DNA of 64,000 nt from UBA2040 sp963977135 (lineage in GTDB: Bacteria > Bacteroidota > Bacteroidia > Flavobacteriales_D > Crocinitomicaceae): positions 306,451 to 370,450 of the forward strand of contig CAXBNN010000003.1 of assembly GCA_963977135.1 (NCBI GenBank), in the 5' to 3' direction. Under the pieces are notes generated by a model. It worked only from the letters and a program-made list of their open reading frames with translations. It was not told the DNA's origin and did no database searches. A program made the translations under genes and the position numbers. Of the stretch, positions 42,257 through 52,000 are shown one piece after another (within the stretch, counting starts at the first letter, position 1; every line of letters starts with the position of its first letter).

Positions 42257-43831
42257 ATGGCAGATGTAAAACCAGCAGAAGTTTCTGCAATTTTAAAAGA
42301 ACAGTTATCAGGATTTAAATCTGAAGCTGAATTGCAAGAAGTAGGTACAGTTCTTCAAATTGGAGATGGTATCGCACGTATTTATGGACTTACTGGAGCG
42401 CAAGCAGGTGAGTTGATTGAATTTGACGGAGGTCTTCAAGGAATCGTAATGAACTTGGAAGAAGACAACGTTGGAGCGGTATTGTTAGGTCGTTCTACTT
42501 TAGTAAAAGAAGGAGACACAGCGAAAAGAACAGGACGTATTGCTTCTGTAAAAGTTGGTCATGGTATGATCGGACGTGTTGTGAACACTTTGGGTGAACC
42601 AATCGACGGTAAAGGACCAATCGCAGGTGAAACATTTGAAATGCCTATCGAAAGAAAAGCACCAGGTGTTATTTTCCGTGAGCCAGTTACTGAGCCTTTA
42701 CAAACAGGTATCAAAGCAATTGATGCGATGATTCCAGTTGGTCGTGGTCAACGTGAGTTGGTTATTGGTGACCGTCAAACGGGTAAAACAACGGTTTGTA
42801 TCGATACGATTATTAACCAAAAAGAATTCTACGATAGAGGAGAAACAGTTTTCTGTATCTATGTTGCAATTGGACAAAAAGGTTCAACTGTTGCAGGTAT
42901 CGTGAAAAAATTCGAAGATGCAGGAGCTATGGCTTACACAGTTGTAGTTGCATCTAACGCTGCTGATCCAGCTCCAATGCAGTTCTATGCTCCAATGACA
43001 GGTGCTGCAATTGGTGAGTATTTCCGTGATTTAGGGAATCCAGCATTGATCGTTTATGATGATTTATCAAAACAAGCGGTAGCTTACCGTGAAGTTTCTT
43101 TGTTGCTACGTCGTCCTCCAGGCCGTGAAGCTTACCCAGGTGATGTATTCTACTTGCACTCTCGTTTATTGGAAAGAGCAGCGAAAATCATCAACGATGA
43201 TACAATCGCATCTCAAATGAATGACCTTCCTCCTTCTTTGAAAGGAAAAGTTAAAGGTGGTGGTTCTTTGACAGCTTTACCGATTATTGAAACACAAGCG
43301 GGTGACGTTTCTGCATATATTCCAACAAACGTAATTTCGATTACGGATGGTCAGATTTTCTTGGAAACAGATTTATTCAACGCAGGTATTCGTCCAGCGA
43401 TTAACGTTGGTATCTCGGTATCACGTGTTGGTGGTAACGCGCAGATTAAATCAATGAAGAAAGTTGCAGGAACATTGAAATTGGATCAAGCACAGTATCG
43501 TGAGTTGGAGGCATTCTCTAAATTCGGTTCTGACTTGGATGCAGCTACAAAATCTGTTTTGGACAAAGGTTCTCGTAACGTTGAGATCTTGAAACAAAAA
43601 GAAGGAGATCCTTACCCAGTAGAAAAGCAAATTGCAATTATCTACGTAGGTACAAAAGGGATGATTCAAAATGTTCCAATCGACAAAGTGAAAGCTTTCG
43701 AAACAGAATACTTGGATTACCTAGAGGCAAAACATTCTGATGTATTGGTTGCTCTTAAAGCAGGAAAATACACAGATGAGTTGACTGATGTACTTGGAAA
43801 AGTAGCAAAAGAAATAGCAGCAAAGTATTAA
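42257..43831 (+). CDS. atpA: ATP synthase F1 subunit alpha
   Basis: A 524-aa protein. The N-terminal beta barrel is followed by the P-loop GDRQTGKT (~172-179), ALIVYDDLSKQA of Walker B type, and the signature PAINVGISVSRVG. Noncatalytic nucleotide site and hexamer scaffold of F1. The beta and epsilon subunits are not in this operon, as is common in Flavobacteriia. Confidence 0.97.
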   Translation: MADVKPAEVSAILKEQLSGFKSEAELQEVGTVLQIGDGIARIYGLTGAQAGELIEFDGGLQGIVMNLEEDNVGAVLLGRSTLVKEGDTAKRTGRIASVKVGHGMIGRVVNTLGEPIDGKGPIAGETFEMPIERKAPGVIFREPVTEPLQTGIKAIDAMIPVGRGQRELVIGDRQTGKTTVCIDTIINQKEFYDRGETVFCIYVAIGQKGSTVAGIVKKFEDAGAMAYTVVVASNAADPAPMQFYAPMTGAAIGEYFRDLGNPALIVYDDLSKQAVAYREVSLLLRRPPGREAYPGDVFYLHSRLLERAAKIINDDTIASQMNDLPPSLKGKVKGGGSLTALPIIETQAGDVSAYIPTNVISITDGQIFLETDLFNAGIRPAINVGISVSRVGGNAQIKSMKKVAGTLKLDQAQYRELEAFSKFGSDLDAATKSVLDKGSRNVEILKQKEGDPYPVEKQIAIIYVGTKGMIQNVPIDKVKAFETEYLDYLEAKHSDVLVALKAGKYTDELTDVLGKVAKEIAAKY

Positions 43832-43847
43832 ATAAGAATTGAGAAAT

Positions 43848-43883
43848 AAGAAATAAGAAGGTGAAACAAACTTCTTATTTCTT
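43848..43883 (+). promoter_or_regulatory. 13-bp hairpin between atpA and atpG
   Basis: Stem AAGAAATAAGAAG/CTTCTTATTTCTT with a 10-nt loop, in a low-complexity AAATAAGAA-rich spacer of 76 bases. Perhaps an operon-internal attenuation or processing site. Confidence 0.6.
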
Positions 43884-43907
43884 CCTTCTTATTTCAAACT
43901 TCTAAGA

Positions 43908-44783
43908 ATGGCGAATCTAAAAGAAATACGAAATAGAATTGTATCCGTTGGTTCAACGATGCAAATTACTTCGGCCATGAAAATGGTATCTGCAGCAAAG
44001 CTGAAAAAAGCGCAAGATGCAATTACGCAAATGCGACCTTATTCGGAGAAATTGCAGGAAATTTTAGGCAACTTGAGTGCTACATTGGATATTTCTGAAA
44101 ACGAATATTCAGCGACACGCGAAGTCAAAAATGTATTGATTATTGCTGTAACCTCAAACCGTGGTTTGTGTGGCGGATTCAACAATAACATTATCAAACA
44201 TGTAAATGTTTTGATCAATGGAGAATACAAGAATGCAAATCCAAAGGTTTTGTGCCTTGGAAAGAAAGTGAAAGATTCTTTCAAACGCTCTGATTTTTAC
44301 TATACCAACGATGATTTAGCGAAAGCTGAAGATATCTTCTACGATTTGTCATTTGAAGCCAATACACAAGTGGCAGAAGAATTGATGAAACGTTTCCTGA
44401 ACAAAGAATTTGATAAAGTAGTTGTAGTTTACAATCAATTCGTAAACGCAGCATCTCAAAACGTTTTGACAGAACAATTTTTACCAATCGTTGCCAATGT
44501 GCAAGAAGAGGGTAAATCTGCAGGAGATTACATCTTTGAACCTTCAAAAGAAGAAATCGTTGAGGATTTAATTCCAAAAACGTTGAAAATTCAATTGTTC
44601 AAAGCATTGTTGGACTCTCAAGCTTCAGAGCACGGAGCACGTATGACTGCGATGCACAAAGCAACAGACAACGCAAGCGACTTACAAAAAGCATTGAAAT
44701 TAGAATACAACAAAGCACGTCAAGCTGCCATTACAAACGAAATCCTTGAGATCGTTGGTGGAGCTGAAGCTTTGAATAACTAA
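43908..44783 (+). CDS. atpG: ATP synthase F1 subunit gamma
   Basis: A 291-aa protein. It begins with MANLKEIRNRIVSVGSTMQI and the ITSAMKMVSAAKLKKAQ helix, and ends with the partner helix SEHGARMTAMHKATDNASDL followed by ARQAAITNEILEIVGGAEAL. These two termini form the rotating coiled coil. The central part is the Rossmann-like domain (SNRGLCGGFNNNI). Last gene of the operon. Confidence 0.96.
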   Translation: MANLKEIRNRIVSVGSTMQITSAMKMVSAAKLKKAQDAITQMRPYSEKLQEILGNLSATLDISENEYSATREVKNVLIIAVTSNRGLCGGFNNNIIKHVNVLINGEYKNANPKVLCLGKKVKDSFKRSDFYYTNDDLAKAEDIFYDLSFEANTQVAEELMKRFLNKEFDKVVVVYNQFVNAASQNVLTEQFLPIVANVQEEGKSAGDYIFEPSKEEIVEDLIPKTLKIQLFKALLDSQASEHGARMTAMHKATDNASDLQKALKLEYNKARQAAITNEILEIVGGAEALNN

Positions 44784-44810
44784 AAAGAGAATAGAGATTC
44801 GAGATTCGAG

Positions 44811-44841
44811 AGCCGAGAACAGAAATGTTCTCGGCTTTTTT
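44811..44841. terminator. Terminator of the atp operon (convergent junction)
   Basis: 11-bp stem AGCCGAGAACA/TGTTCTCGGCT with a GAAA tetraloop and T tract. It is preceded by a short GATTCGA duplication. Confidence 0.88.
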
Positions 44842-44844
44842 GTA

Positions 44845-45579
44845 TCATCTATATTCGGGATTTTCAAAATTCCAGCGAGTTCCGTCATCCCATTCTTCAC
44901 GAGAATTTCCATAATTGGGGTAACCACCTTGATCTTTTAAAGTTTTCGCTAAATGCAGTAGGTTATACGTCATGAAGGTGGTATTTCTATTGGTGAAGTT
45001 TGATTCAAAACCTGCGGGGGCATTTAATTTTTTACCTGCCCATTCGGTATCTCCATAACTTGGTCCCGGGCCAACATTACCCAACCAACCGCAATCGGCC
45101 TGAGGCGGGATCGAATAACCAACATGTTGCATAGCATAGAGAATTCCCATAGCACAGTGCTTCACCCCATCCTCATTACCAGTAATTATGCAGCCACCAA
45201 CTCGACCGTAAAAAAGATATTGTCCTTTGTCATTGGTCATTCCACTCATAGCATATAAGCGCTCAATAAGTTTTTGTGCCTCCGAAGATTTTTCTCCCAG
45301 CCATATTGGTGAGCCAATTATTAAAATATCAGCATCCAAAACCTTTTTACTTATTGCCGGCCAATCGTCTTTTTCCCAGCCATGTTCTGTCATATCTGGG
45401 TAAACACCGGATGCGATATCATGATCAATAAATCGAATTTCCTCGACTTCAACTTTCTCCTTTTCCATAATTTCTTTCGAAACTTGAATAAGAGTCGAGG
45501 TGTGACTTTTTTGAGGTGATTTTTTAAGTGTACAGTTGATGTATAGTGCCTTTAAGCCTTGAAAATTTGAGTTATTCAT
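44845..45579 (-). CDS. Flavodoxin-family / NAD(P)H-dependent FMN reductase-like protein
   Basis: A 244-aa protein from the ATG at 45579. It has a flavodoxin-like fold: ALYINCTLKKSPQKSHTS binds the FMN phosphate, ADILIIGSPIWLG contacts the ring, and GCIITGNEDG is the next loop. The C-terminal extension (NRNTTFMTYNLLHLAKTL, then a Tyr/Trp/Asp-rich tail) is characteristic of the longer subgroup. Probably a cytoplasmic NAD(P)H:acceptor oxidoreductase; acceptor unknown. Divergent from the MiaE-like gene. Confidence 0.85.
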   Translation of the reverse strand: MNNSNFQGLKALYINCTLKKSPQKSHTSTLIQVSKEIMEKEKVEVEEIRFIDHDIASGVYPDMTEHGWEKDDWPAISKKVLDADILIIGSPIWLGEKSSEAQKLIERLYAMSGMTNDKGQYLFYGRVGGCIITGNEDGVKHCAMGILYAMQHVGYSIPPQADCGWLGNVGPGPSYGDTEWAGKKLNAPAGFESNFTNRNTTFMTYNLLHLAKTLKDQGGYPNYGNSREEWDDGTRWNFENPEYR

Positions 45580-45640
45580 AATTTTAAATTTGATTAGCAA
45601 CGAGAAGAGAGTAAAGAAGTTTATTTCTTTCTATTTCAAT

Positions 45641-45648
45641 TATCTTTG
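45641..45648 (+). promoter_or_regulatory. -7 box TATCTTTG for the MiaE-like gene
   Basis: Exact TAnnTTTG match 16 bases before the ATG at 45665. Confidence 0.5.
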
Positions 45649-45664
45649 CTTTAAAATACAAAAA

Positions 45665-46246
45665 ATGCTTGGACTAAAATTAGCAACTGACCCACGTTGG
45701 GTAAATATCGTAGAATCAAACATAGAAGAAATCCTTACAGACCATGCTTGGTGCGAGCAAAAGGCAGCTACGAATGCTATTTCCATCATTGTAAACAATT
45801 CTGAGAAGCCTGAATTGGTTTCTGATATGATAAAACTCGCGCAAGAGGAAATGGAGCATTTCGAGCAGGTCCATGAATTGATTAAATCCCGCGGATTAGA
45901 ATTGGGTCGTGAACGAAAAGATTCTTATGTAAACGAATTGGCTCGTTTCATGAAAAAAGACGGAAGCCGCGATCAAGCTTTAGTTGATCGATTACTTTTC
46001 TCAGCAATGATAGAAGCAAGAAGCTGCGAACGATTCAGAACTCTTTCGTTAAACATCAAAGATGAGACCTTAGCCAAATTTTACCACGACTTAATGGTTT
46101 CTGAAGCCGGACATTACACTTTGTTCCTGAAATACGCTAAAACCTACGGAAATAAAATAGATACAGAAAAACGCTGGAAAGAATGGATAGATTTCGAAGC
46201 AGAAGTTATTCAGCGTTATGGTAAGGAAGAAACTATTCACGGATAG
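45665..46246 (+). CDS. miaE: tRNA-(ms2io6A)-hydroxylase-like diiron protein (MiaE family)
   Basis: A 193-aa protein from the ATG at 45665; the in-frame ATG at 45590 lies upstream of the promoter box and is rejected. Ferritin-like four-helix bundle with the diiron ligands spread over the expected motifs: LTDHAWCEQKAA, AQEEMEHFEQVHEL, IEARSCERFRTL, and VSEAGHYTLFL. MiaE hydroxylates the isopentenyl modification at A37 of tRNAs that read UNN codons. In Bacteroidota the family is present, but the substrate is less well established. Confidence 0.88.
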   Translation: MLGLKLATDPRWVNIVESNIEEILTDHAWCEQKAATNAISIIVNNSEKPELVSDMIKLAQEEMEHFEQVHELIKSRGLELGRERKDSYVNELARFMKKDGSRDQALVDRLLFSAMIEARSCERFRTLSLNIKDETLAKFYHDLMVSEAGHYTLFLKYAKTYGNKIDTEKRWKEWIDFEAEVIQRYGKEETIHG

Positions 46247-46542
46247 AATTTAACCGCCAAGATCGCAAAGATTTTCGCGGAGAACGGAGAGTGTTGCAGT
46301 GTTTTATTGGAACATTAAGACCGCAAAGCAGAAACGCAGTTAATTAAAGATTAGCTGGGCTTGAATGGTAGTGAGCACATTAAGTGACTCAAACATCAAT
46401 TAAGAGCCATTTATACTTTGACTTAACCATCTAAACAAGACGTCTAGCGACCTTAATGAGCTTTTCACGATGGGCGTACAAGAGACTTTAACTCTCTTAA
46501 TGTTTCAAATCCACGAAACACATCTTGCACGACAAGCAATTG
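46247..46542. repeat. Intergenic stretch with AACCGC-type dispersed repeat
   Basis: From 46250 the sequence reads TTAACCGCCAAGATCGCAAA then GATTTTCGCGGAGAACGGAG, with a weaker echo at ~46319-46345. The motif matches the arms of the inverted repeat at 55669-55773. The remainder to the DUF3109 stop shows no gene. Confidence 0.6.
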
Positions 46543-47127
46543 TCAATTCCCTTCCCTCGCTGCCCATTCCTTCGCGACCAACTCCATTTCATCAAAGAAA
46601 TCTTTGCCGTAAGCTCTTGTAATTGGTTCTTTTAGGAATTTGTAAACAGGAACATCCAACTTATCACCACAAGCACAAGCAGGAGAGCAAATATCCCATT
46701 CATGATAATCCAAAGCCGTCATTGTATCAAAACGTTTTTCACGAATAGGGTACAAGTGACAAGAAATCGGTTTTTTGAAATCCGTTTTTCCTTCCAAGTA
46801 GGCTTTTTCTACAGCACATTTTGCCGTACCGTCTCCGTCAAAATAAACGAAAGCACATTCGCCACCATTAATTAAAGCAGTTACAGGTTCATTATCCTGA
46901 TCGATATAGAAGACGCCAGCTTTTTCAACCTCTGCAATTCCTTCTGGTCGCATGTAGGGTAAATAATGCTCCAAGTCATTTTCCAAAATATCAACTTCCT
47001 CATATTTTAGTGGAGCCCCAGAATCACCTTGTACACAACATGCACCTTTGCAGGCAGATAAATCACAAATGAATTTTCGGTCGAATACTTGGGTGGAAAC
47101 TACTTTATCTTGGATATTTACTAACAT
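46543..47127 (-). CDS. DUF3109 / YkgJ-like Cys-cluster protein
   Basis: A 194-aa protein from the ATG at 47127 (MLVNIQDKVV), which fits family members better than 47166. Conserved Cys pattern: CDLSACKGACC near the N-terminus, GGECAFV, KCAVEKAYLEG, ISCHLYPIR, and CSPACACG near the end. These are probably ligands for a metal (Fe-S or zinc). Found in nearly all Bacteroidota; molecular function unknown. Transcribed divergently from rimP. Confidence 0.88.
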   Translation of the reverse strand: MLVNIQDKVVSTQVFDRKFICDLSACKGACCVQGDSGAPLKYEEVDILENDLEHYLPYMRPEGIAEVEKAGVFYIDQDNEPVTALINGGECAFVYFDGDGTAKCAVEKAYLEGKTDFKKPISCHLYPIREKRFDTMTALDYHEWDICSPACACGDKLDVPVYKFLKEPITRAYGKDFFDEMELVAKEWAAREGN

Positions 47128-47184
47128 GGAGGCAAAGGTCAGCATTTTTTCTTTCTTAGAAAACATACTTTAACATTCTAAATT

Positions 47185-47215
47185 ATTGCCTTTTTCGATA
47201 AAAGCCCTATATTTG
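47185..47215 (+). promoter_or_regulatory. Promoter of rimP-nusA: ATTG-N19-TATATTTG
   Basis: -33 ATTG at 47185-47188 and -7 TATATTTG at 47208-47215; consensus spacing. Confidence 0.75.
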
Positions 47216-47244
47216 CAACATCAAACATAGTAAAGATTACAAAC

Positions 47245-47269
47245 GAGGGGACGACAGTCCCCTCTTTTT
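47245..47269 (+). promoter_or_regulatory. Terminator-like leader hairpin directly before rimP
   Basis: 8-bp perfect stem GAGGGGAC/GTCCCCTC, tetraloop GACA, then TTTTT. It lies between the promoter and the rimP ATG (8 bases between T tract and ATG). A near-identical hairpin precedes infB. Candidate attenuator. Confidence 0.8.
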
Positions 47270-47277
47270 ATAGCCAA

Positions 47278-47754
47278 ATGATTGCAAAGAAAACAGTAAT
47301 GGAATTGATTGACGAACGAATGGCAGAGCTAGACGCTGGCTTATTTGTGGTTTCGTTGAAGATTTCTAGTTCCAATATTATCAATGTGGAAATTGACAAA
47401 GAAGAAGGAAATGTTTCCATCAACGATTGTATGTCGGTTTCACGTAATGTTGAACACAACCTCGATAGAGAAGAACAAGACTTCGAATTGCACGTTTCGT
47501 CAGCTGGTTTGGATAAACCTTTGCGTGTTTTGCCTCAGTTTATCAAAAACATTGGTAGAGATGTTACCGTAAAATTAAACAACAAATCCATTGAAACGGG
47601 TGAGTTGATTCAAGCGGATGCGAAAGGTTTGACCATTCGTCAAGAGAAGCGTGTGAAAATTGAAGGCACAAAAAAGAAAGAAGACATCGTGGAAGAAAAA
47701 TACTTTACGATGAACGAAATAAAAGAAACAAAAATTGTCATATCATTTAAATAG
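47278..47754 (+). CDS. rimP: Ribosome maturation factor RimP
   Basis: A 158-aa protein. It has the two-domain RimP pattern: an N-terminal KH-like alpha/beta domain (VEIDKEEGNVSINDCMSVSR, then LDREEQDFELHVSSAGLDKP) and a C-terminal SH3-like barrel (GRDVTVKLNNKSIETGEL). VSSAGLDKPL is the family signature. It helps 30S subunit maturation. Six bases separate it from nusA. Confidence 0.94.
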   Translation: MIAKKTVMELIDERMAELDAGLFVVSLKISSSNIINVEIDKEEGNVSINDCMSVSRNVEHNLDREEQDFELHVSSAGLDKPLRVLPQFIKNIGRDVTVKLNNKSIETGELIQADAKGLTIRQEKRVKIEGTKKKEDIVEEKYFTMNEIKETKIVISFK

Positions 47755-47760
47755 GAAATC

Positions 47761-48996
47761 ATGAATAGCCTAGAATTAGTTGACTCGTTCTCCGAGTTTA
47801 AAGAGTTAAAAAACATAGACAAACAAACGATGCAACGCGTTTTGGAAGATGTATTCCGCGCGATGTTGAAGAAAAAATTCAACTCAGATGAGCACATCGA
47901 TATCGTTGTAAACATCGACAAAGGTGACGTTCAGATATTTTTGAACAAAGAAATCGTTGATGATGGTGAAGTTGAAGATCCAAACACGGAGATCGCTTAC
48001 TCAGATGCTATTAAAATCGAACCAGATTTCGAAATTGGTGAAGAGGTAACAGAAGAATTTAAATTCGGTGATTTCGGTCGTAGAAATGTATTGTCATTAA
48101 GACAAAACTTGATTTCTCGTATCATGGAATTGGAGAAAGACAACTTGTACAAAATCTACAAAGAGAAAATTGGAGAGATCGTTACAGGAGAAGTTTACCA
48201 AGTTTGGAAGAAAGAAATCATGGTATTGGACGACGAAGGAAACGAGCTGTTGTTGCCAAAATCAGAACAAATTCCTTCAGATTATTTCAAAAAAGGAGAA
48301 ACGATTCGTTCAGTTGTGGCGAAAGTGGATATGCGTAATGCAAGTCCAGTTATTATTTTGTCAAGAACAGCACCAGAATTCTTGGAGCGTTTGTTCGAAT
48401 TGGAAGTTCCTGAAGTATTCGACGGTTTAATTACCATCAAGAAAATTGTTCGTGAGCCAGGAGAAAGAGCGAAAGTTGCTGTTGAGTCTTACGATGATAG
48501 AGTAGATCCAGTTGGAGCTTGTGTTGGTATGAAAGGTTCTCGTATTCACGGAATTGTTCGTGAGTTGAAAAACGAAAATATTGACGTTATCAATTACACA
48601 GCAAATCCTCAATTGTTGATTGCAAGAGCATTGTCTCCAGCGAAAATTACAACGATTGAAATTTCTGAAGAAGAAGGAAGAGCGAAAGTGTTCATGAAAG
48701 CAGATCAAGTTTCATTGGCGATTGGTCGTGGAGGTCACAATATCAAGTTGGCAGGAAAACTTTGTGGATATGAATTGGACGTTTACAGAGATGGTGAAGT
48801 AGATATCGAAGATGTAGATTTGGAAGAATTTGCAGATGAAATCGATAGCTGGATTATCGACGAATTGAAAGCAATTGGTTGCGATACAGCGAAATCTGTA
48901 TTGGAAATTACGCCAGAAGACTTGGTTCAAAGAACAGATTTGGAAACGGAAACAGTTGCAGAAGTAATGAGAATTTTACGTTCTGAATTCGAATAA
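47761..48996 (+). CDS. nusA: Transcription termination/antitermination protein NusA
   Basis: A 411-aa protein. The N-terminal RNA-polymerase-binding domain (residues 1-130) is followed by S1 (EIVTGEVYQVWKKEI, ~137-200) and two KH domains (ISRTAPEFLERLFELEVPE, VGACVGMKGSRIHGI, SLAIGRGGHNIKLAGKL). The C-terminal ~70 residues form one helix-hairpin-helix-type repeat ending VMRILRSEFE. It sets pausing and termination, and could itself act on the leader hairpins of rimP and infB (inference). Confidence 0.96.
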   Translation: MNSLELVDSFSEFKELKNIDKQTMQRVLEDVFRAMLKKKFNSDEHIDIVVNIDKGDVQIFLNKEIVDDGEVEDPNTEIAYSDAIKIEPDFEIGEEVTEEFKFGDFGRRNVLSLRQNLISRIMELEKDNLYKIYKEKIGEIVTGEVYQVWKKEIMVLDDEGNELLLPKSEQIPSDYFKKGETIRSVVAKVDMRNASPVIILSRTAPEFLERLFELEVPEVFDGLITIKKIVREPGERAKVAVESYDDRVDPVGACVGMKGSRIHGIVRELKNENIDVINYTANPQLLIARALSPAKITTIEISEEEGRAKVFMKADQVSLAIGRGGHNIKLAGKLCGYELDVYRDGEVDIEDVDLEEFADEIDSWIIDELKAIGCDTAKSVLEITPEDLVQRTDLETETVAEVMRILRSEFE

Positions 48997-49021
48997 GAAT
49001 AATAAAACAAGTATTAAAAGC

Positions 49022-49055
49022 AAAAAGGGCTTTCGATTTTTCGAAAGCCCTTTTT
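49022..49055. terminator. Strong bidirectional terminator after nusA
   Basis: 15-bp perfect stem AAAAAGGGCTTTCGA/TCGAAAGCCCTTTTT with a TTTT loop. It separates nusA from the convergent cargo gene, so infB cannot be read from the rimP promoter without read-through. Confidence 0.92.
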
Positions 49056-49090
49056 GCTTGATAAGCAGCAGGTTATTTTTCAGGAGTAGT

Positions 49091-52000
49091 TTACTGCTTT
49101 TCTAGTTTGTGCCAAGTAAGTTTACCGTCTTGGAATATTGACATAAAGTAAATCCCGTTTGAGTAGTGGGATAAATCCAATGTTCCGTCACCAATCAATT
49201 CAAGGTTTTCCAATATATAATAACCAGTTGAATTGCATACGGATATGTGTGATGGGCTTTTTGATGCCGTTTTAATGTTCACAGTTCCATTGAATGGATT
49301 TGGATATACTTTAGCTTGTATTTCGGTTTCCTCTAATCCAAGACAAGGATCAAAAGTTACTAGTATTGAATTCATTCCTGAACAGTTATTTGTGTCAACA
49401 ACTGCTAAAGAATAATTACCTGAATTACTAACAATAATTGAGTTAGTTGTATCTCCAGTACTCCACAAATAGCTTTCAAAACCAGCTGTAAAGCTTAAGG
49501 TTATTGGACTAAGGTTAATACAAGTAGTTGTGTCATTTCCAAGATCAACTATAGGATTTAGATTTTCAACAACTAAAACGGATGTGCTTGTATCGGAACA
49601 TGCTTCAATAGAATTTATTGTAGAAACGGAGTACATTCCTGCATTGGCAATTGTTACCAAGGTATCAGTCGCACTCGCAATAGCTTGGTTTCCGTTCAAC
49701 CATTGTAGCGTCACGCCAGAATTGGCATTTACAAATAGATCTGTTGACGTCCCTTCGCAGAAAGACAAATCACCTTGAATAGCATCTGAACCTGACAATT
49801 CAAGACATGTATTAATTTCAAAAATTGAAACAGTGCTGCTCACTTCATTCGCTAAAAGCAATAACGGTTTACCATTTGGCGATTGTTCTTTCGAAATGAA
49901 AAGTATTCCTTCCGATCCTCTGTCTGGACCATTCGTGGCAACATCACGGTTATTATAATATCCAACGAAAATAGGAGCACTTGGATTATTGACATTGAAG
50001 ACCATAGCCCCTCCAATACGTTCTAACCCAACAAACAAATAGTGATTTCCATCAATTACTGCATTCGTTACACCTTCTGGTTCAGGACCTTTGTCATCAC
50101 TTCTATTTTTAGATGTAGAACTTCCGCCATTACTCGCATTAAATAATGCTACGAAATTGGTATCGTGCGAAATGATTTGTTCAATCATGTCTTTGGAGTC
50201 GAAAACTAAGTTCCCAGTTGCCGCATCCCATATAGAAAATGATCTACCACCTAAAGTATGTAGTTCATCAAAATCACCGTCGTTGTCAGTGTCTCCTGTT
50301 ACTTGAAGCGCATTCAATCGACCCATGAATTTATTGTTTTTCAAAATGTGTTGATCTGGAAAAGCAGCTGAGTCTAAAGCCATACCGCCAATTCTATCCG
50401 CATCTTCAATTAAATTGTTTTCTCGTGCATCCCCTTCGTTTGCGCTAAAAACATATCCAATCCCATTAATTTTATCAAATGAAATTGCGTCGGGCATATA
50501 GGCACCTTTCACTGGAAGAGATTGGATTAATATATCACCGCTTTGATCAGAAGGATCTAATGCGTTTCCAAAACTGTAATCTGAAAGTCCAAGTGCTCTT
50601 AGTTCAAGTACAGTTCCAGTAGCGATATCAATTACGGCCATTGCATTGTGTTCCTGGATAGAAACATATGCTTTGGTGTTGTCATCGCTTATAGCGATAT
50701 ATTCAGGTTCCAAATCTTGAGCGACAGATGCTGCCTGAGGAAATAAGCGAATTCCTTGAGCTTTTAACAAAGAATCTTGACCGTTAAAGGAAGTAAAGGT
50801 TGCTGTAGTGACATTTGCATTTGTCAATGCAGAAATGCCAGGTGTCAGGTCAATTATTGATACTGAACCTTCAGGGTCATTCAAATAATCTGCAGAAGGT
50901 TCACCTTCATTAGCCGTTAAGACTTTTGTAAAATCTTTGTTGAAAGTGATCATGTCTGGCATTGCGCCAACTGTGACATTATTTAAAATTGTACCAGCAG
51001 TATCGAAGAAATAGACTTTGCCTAAATCTTGTGGATTCACGCCTTCAATTGCCGCAACAACTAACCCATTATGCGTGGCAATAGAATTTATTCCACCTAG
51101 CAAATTAATGTCAATTGACGAAAGTAGCACTGGCGCTGAAGGATTACTTAAATCTACGATATCTATTTTTCCACCAACACTGTTAACAATAAATAATCTT
51201 TGGGAAAGCGAATCATATGCAACAATTTCAGCAGAATTGGAGCCCCCCGCCCCATTTGAGAAGCTTGTCAATAAATTCATTTTTAATTGATTGCTTGCTA
51301 TAGGAGCAACATAGTCGTTGTCTTTTATGAAAATAATTTGATAGTCATTTCCTTGAACCGAACAATTAACCGTATTGATTACTTTTAAAATCAGCCTTTC
51401 TGTTTTTTCCGAAATGGCATCATCAATGATTTGTATAGGAAATGAAAAGGTCCCATTCTGGCTTGCGGGTATAATTAAAGTATCATTTGAAATAATGTAA
51501 TCTTCAACAACTGTGCTATTCGACCATATTGAAAGGCCAAATATAATTTTCGCATCAGAGGTATTGGCATTTGTGAAATCCACATTGATATTAACGGTTC
51601 CTGATGTTTCATCAACTATTTGAACAGTGTTTGAAATAGATACAAAGCCAGGAGGGTTAATAGTTACCAAGTTTATCTCTGTACTGTCATCTGTGAAGTT
51701 GGCGTCAATAGTAAATGCTCTTGTTCCAACCCACGAATCTGAAACAATGTTATAGGTTCCAGTTGCTTTTAAATATGTGCTTCCTGCCTCAGGAGCAAAA
51801 TAATCTGTCGAGGATAATTTCCCTCCTGCGTATAAATCATTTATTGGCAATTGATATCCGTCAGTTGAGTTTATTGCAGCACCTCCAATACCTGTTCCGT
51901 AAAATATGGCATCTGTAGGAATAGAGGATGAAGTGAGATTTGCAATTGGCAAATTGAATACAGCGATTCCATCTGCGTTACCTCCACCATTTCCAAATGG

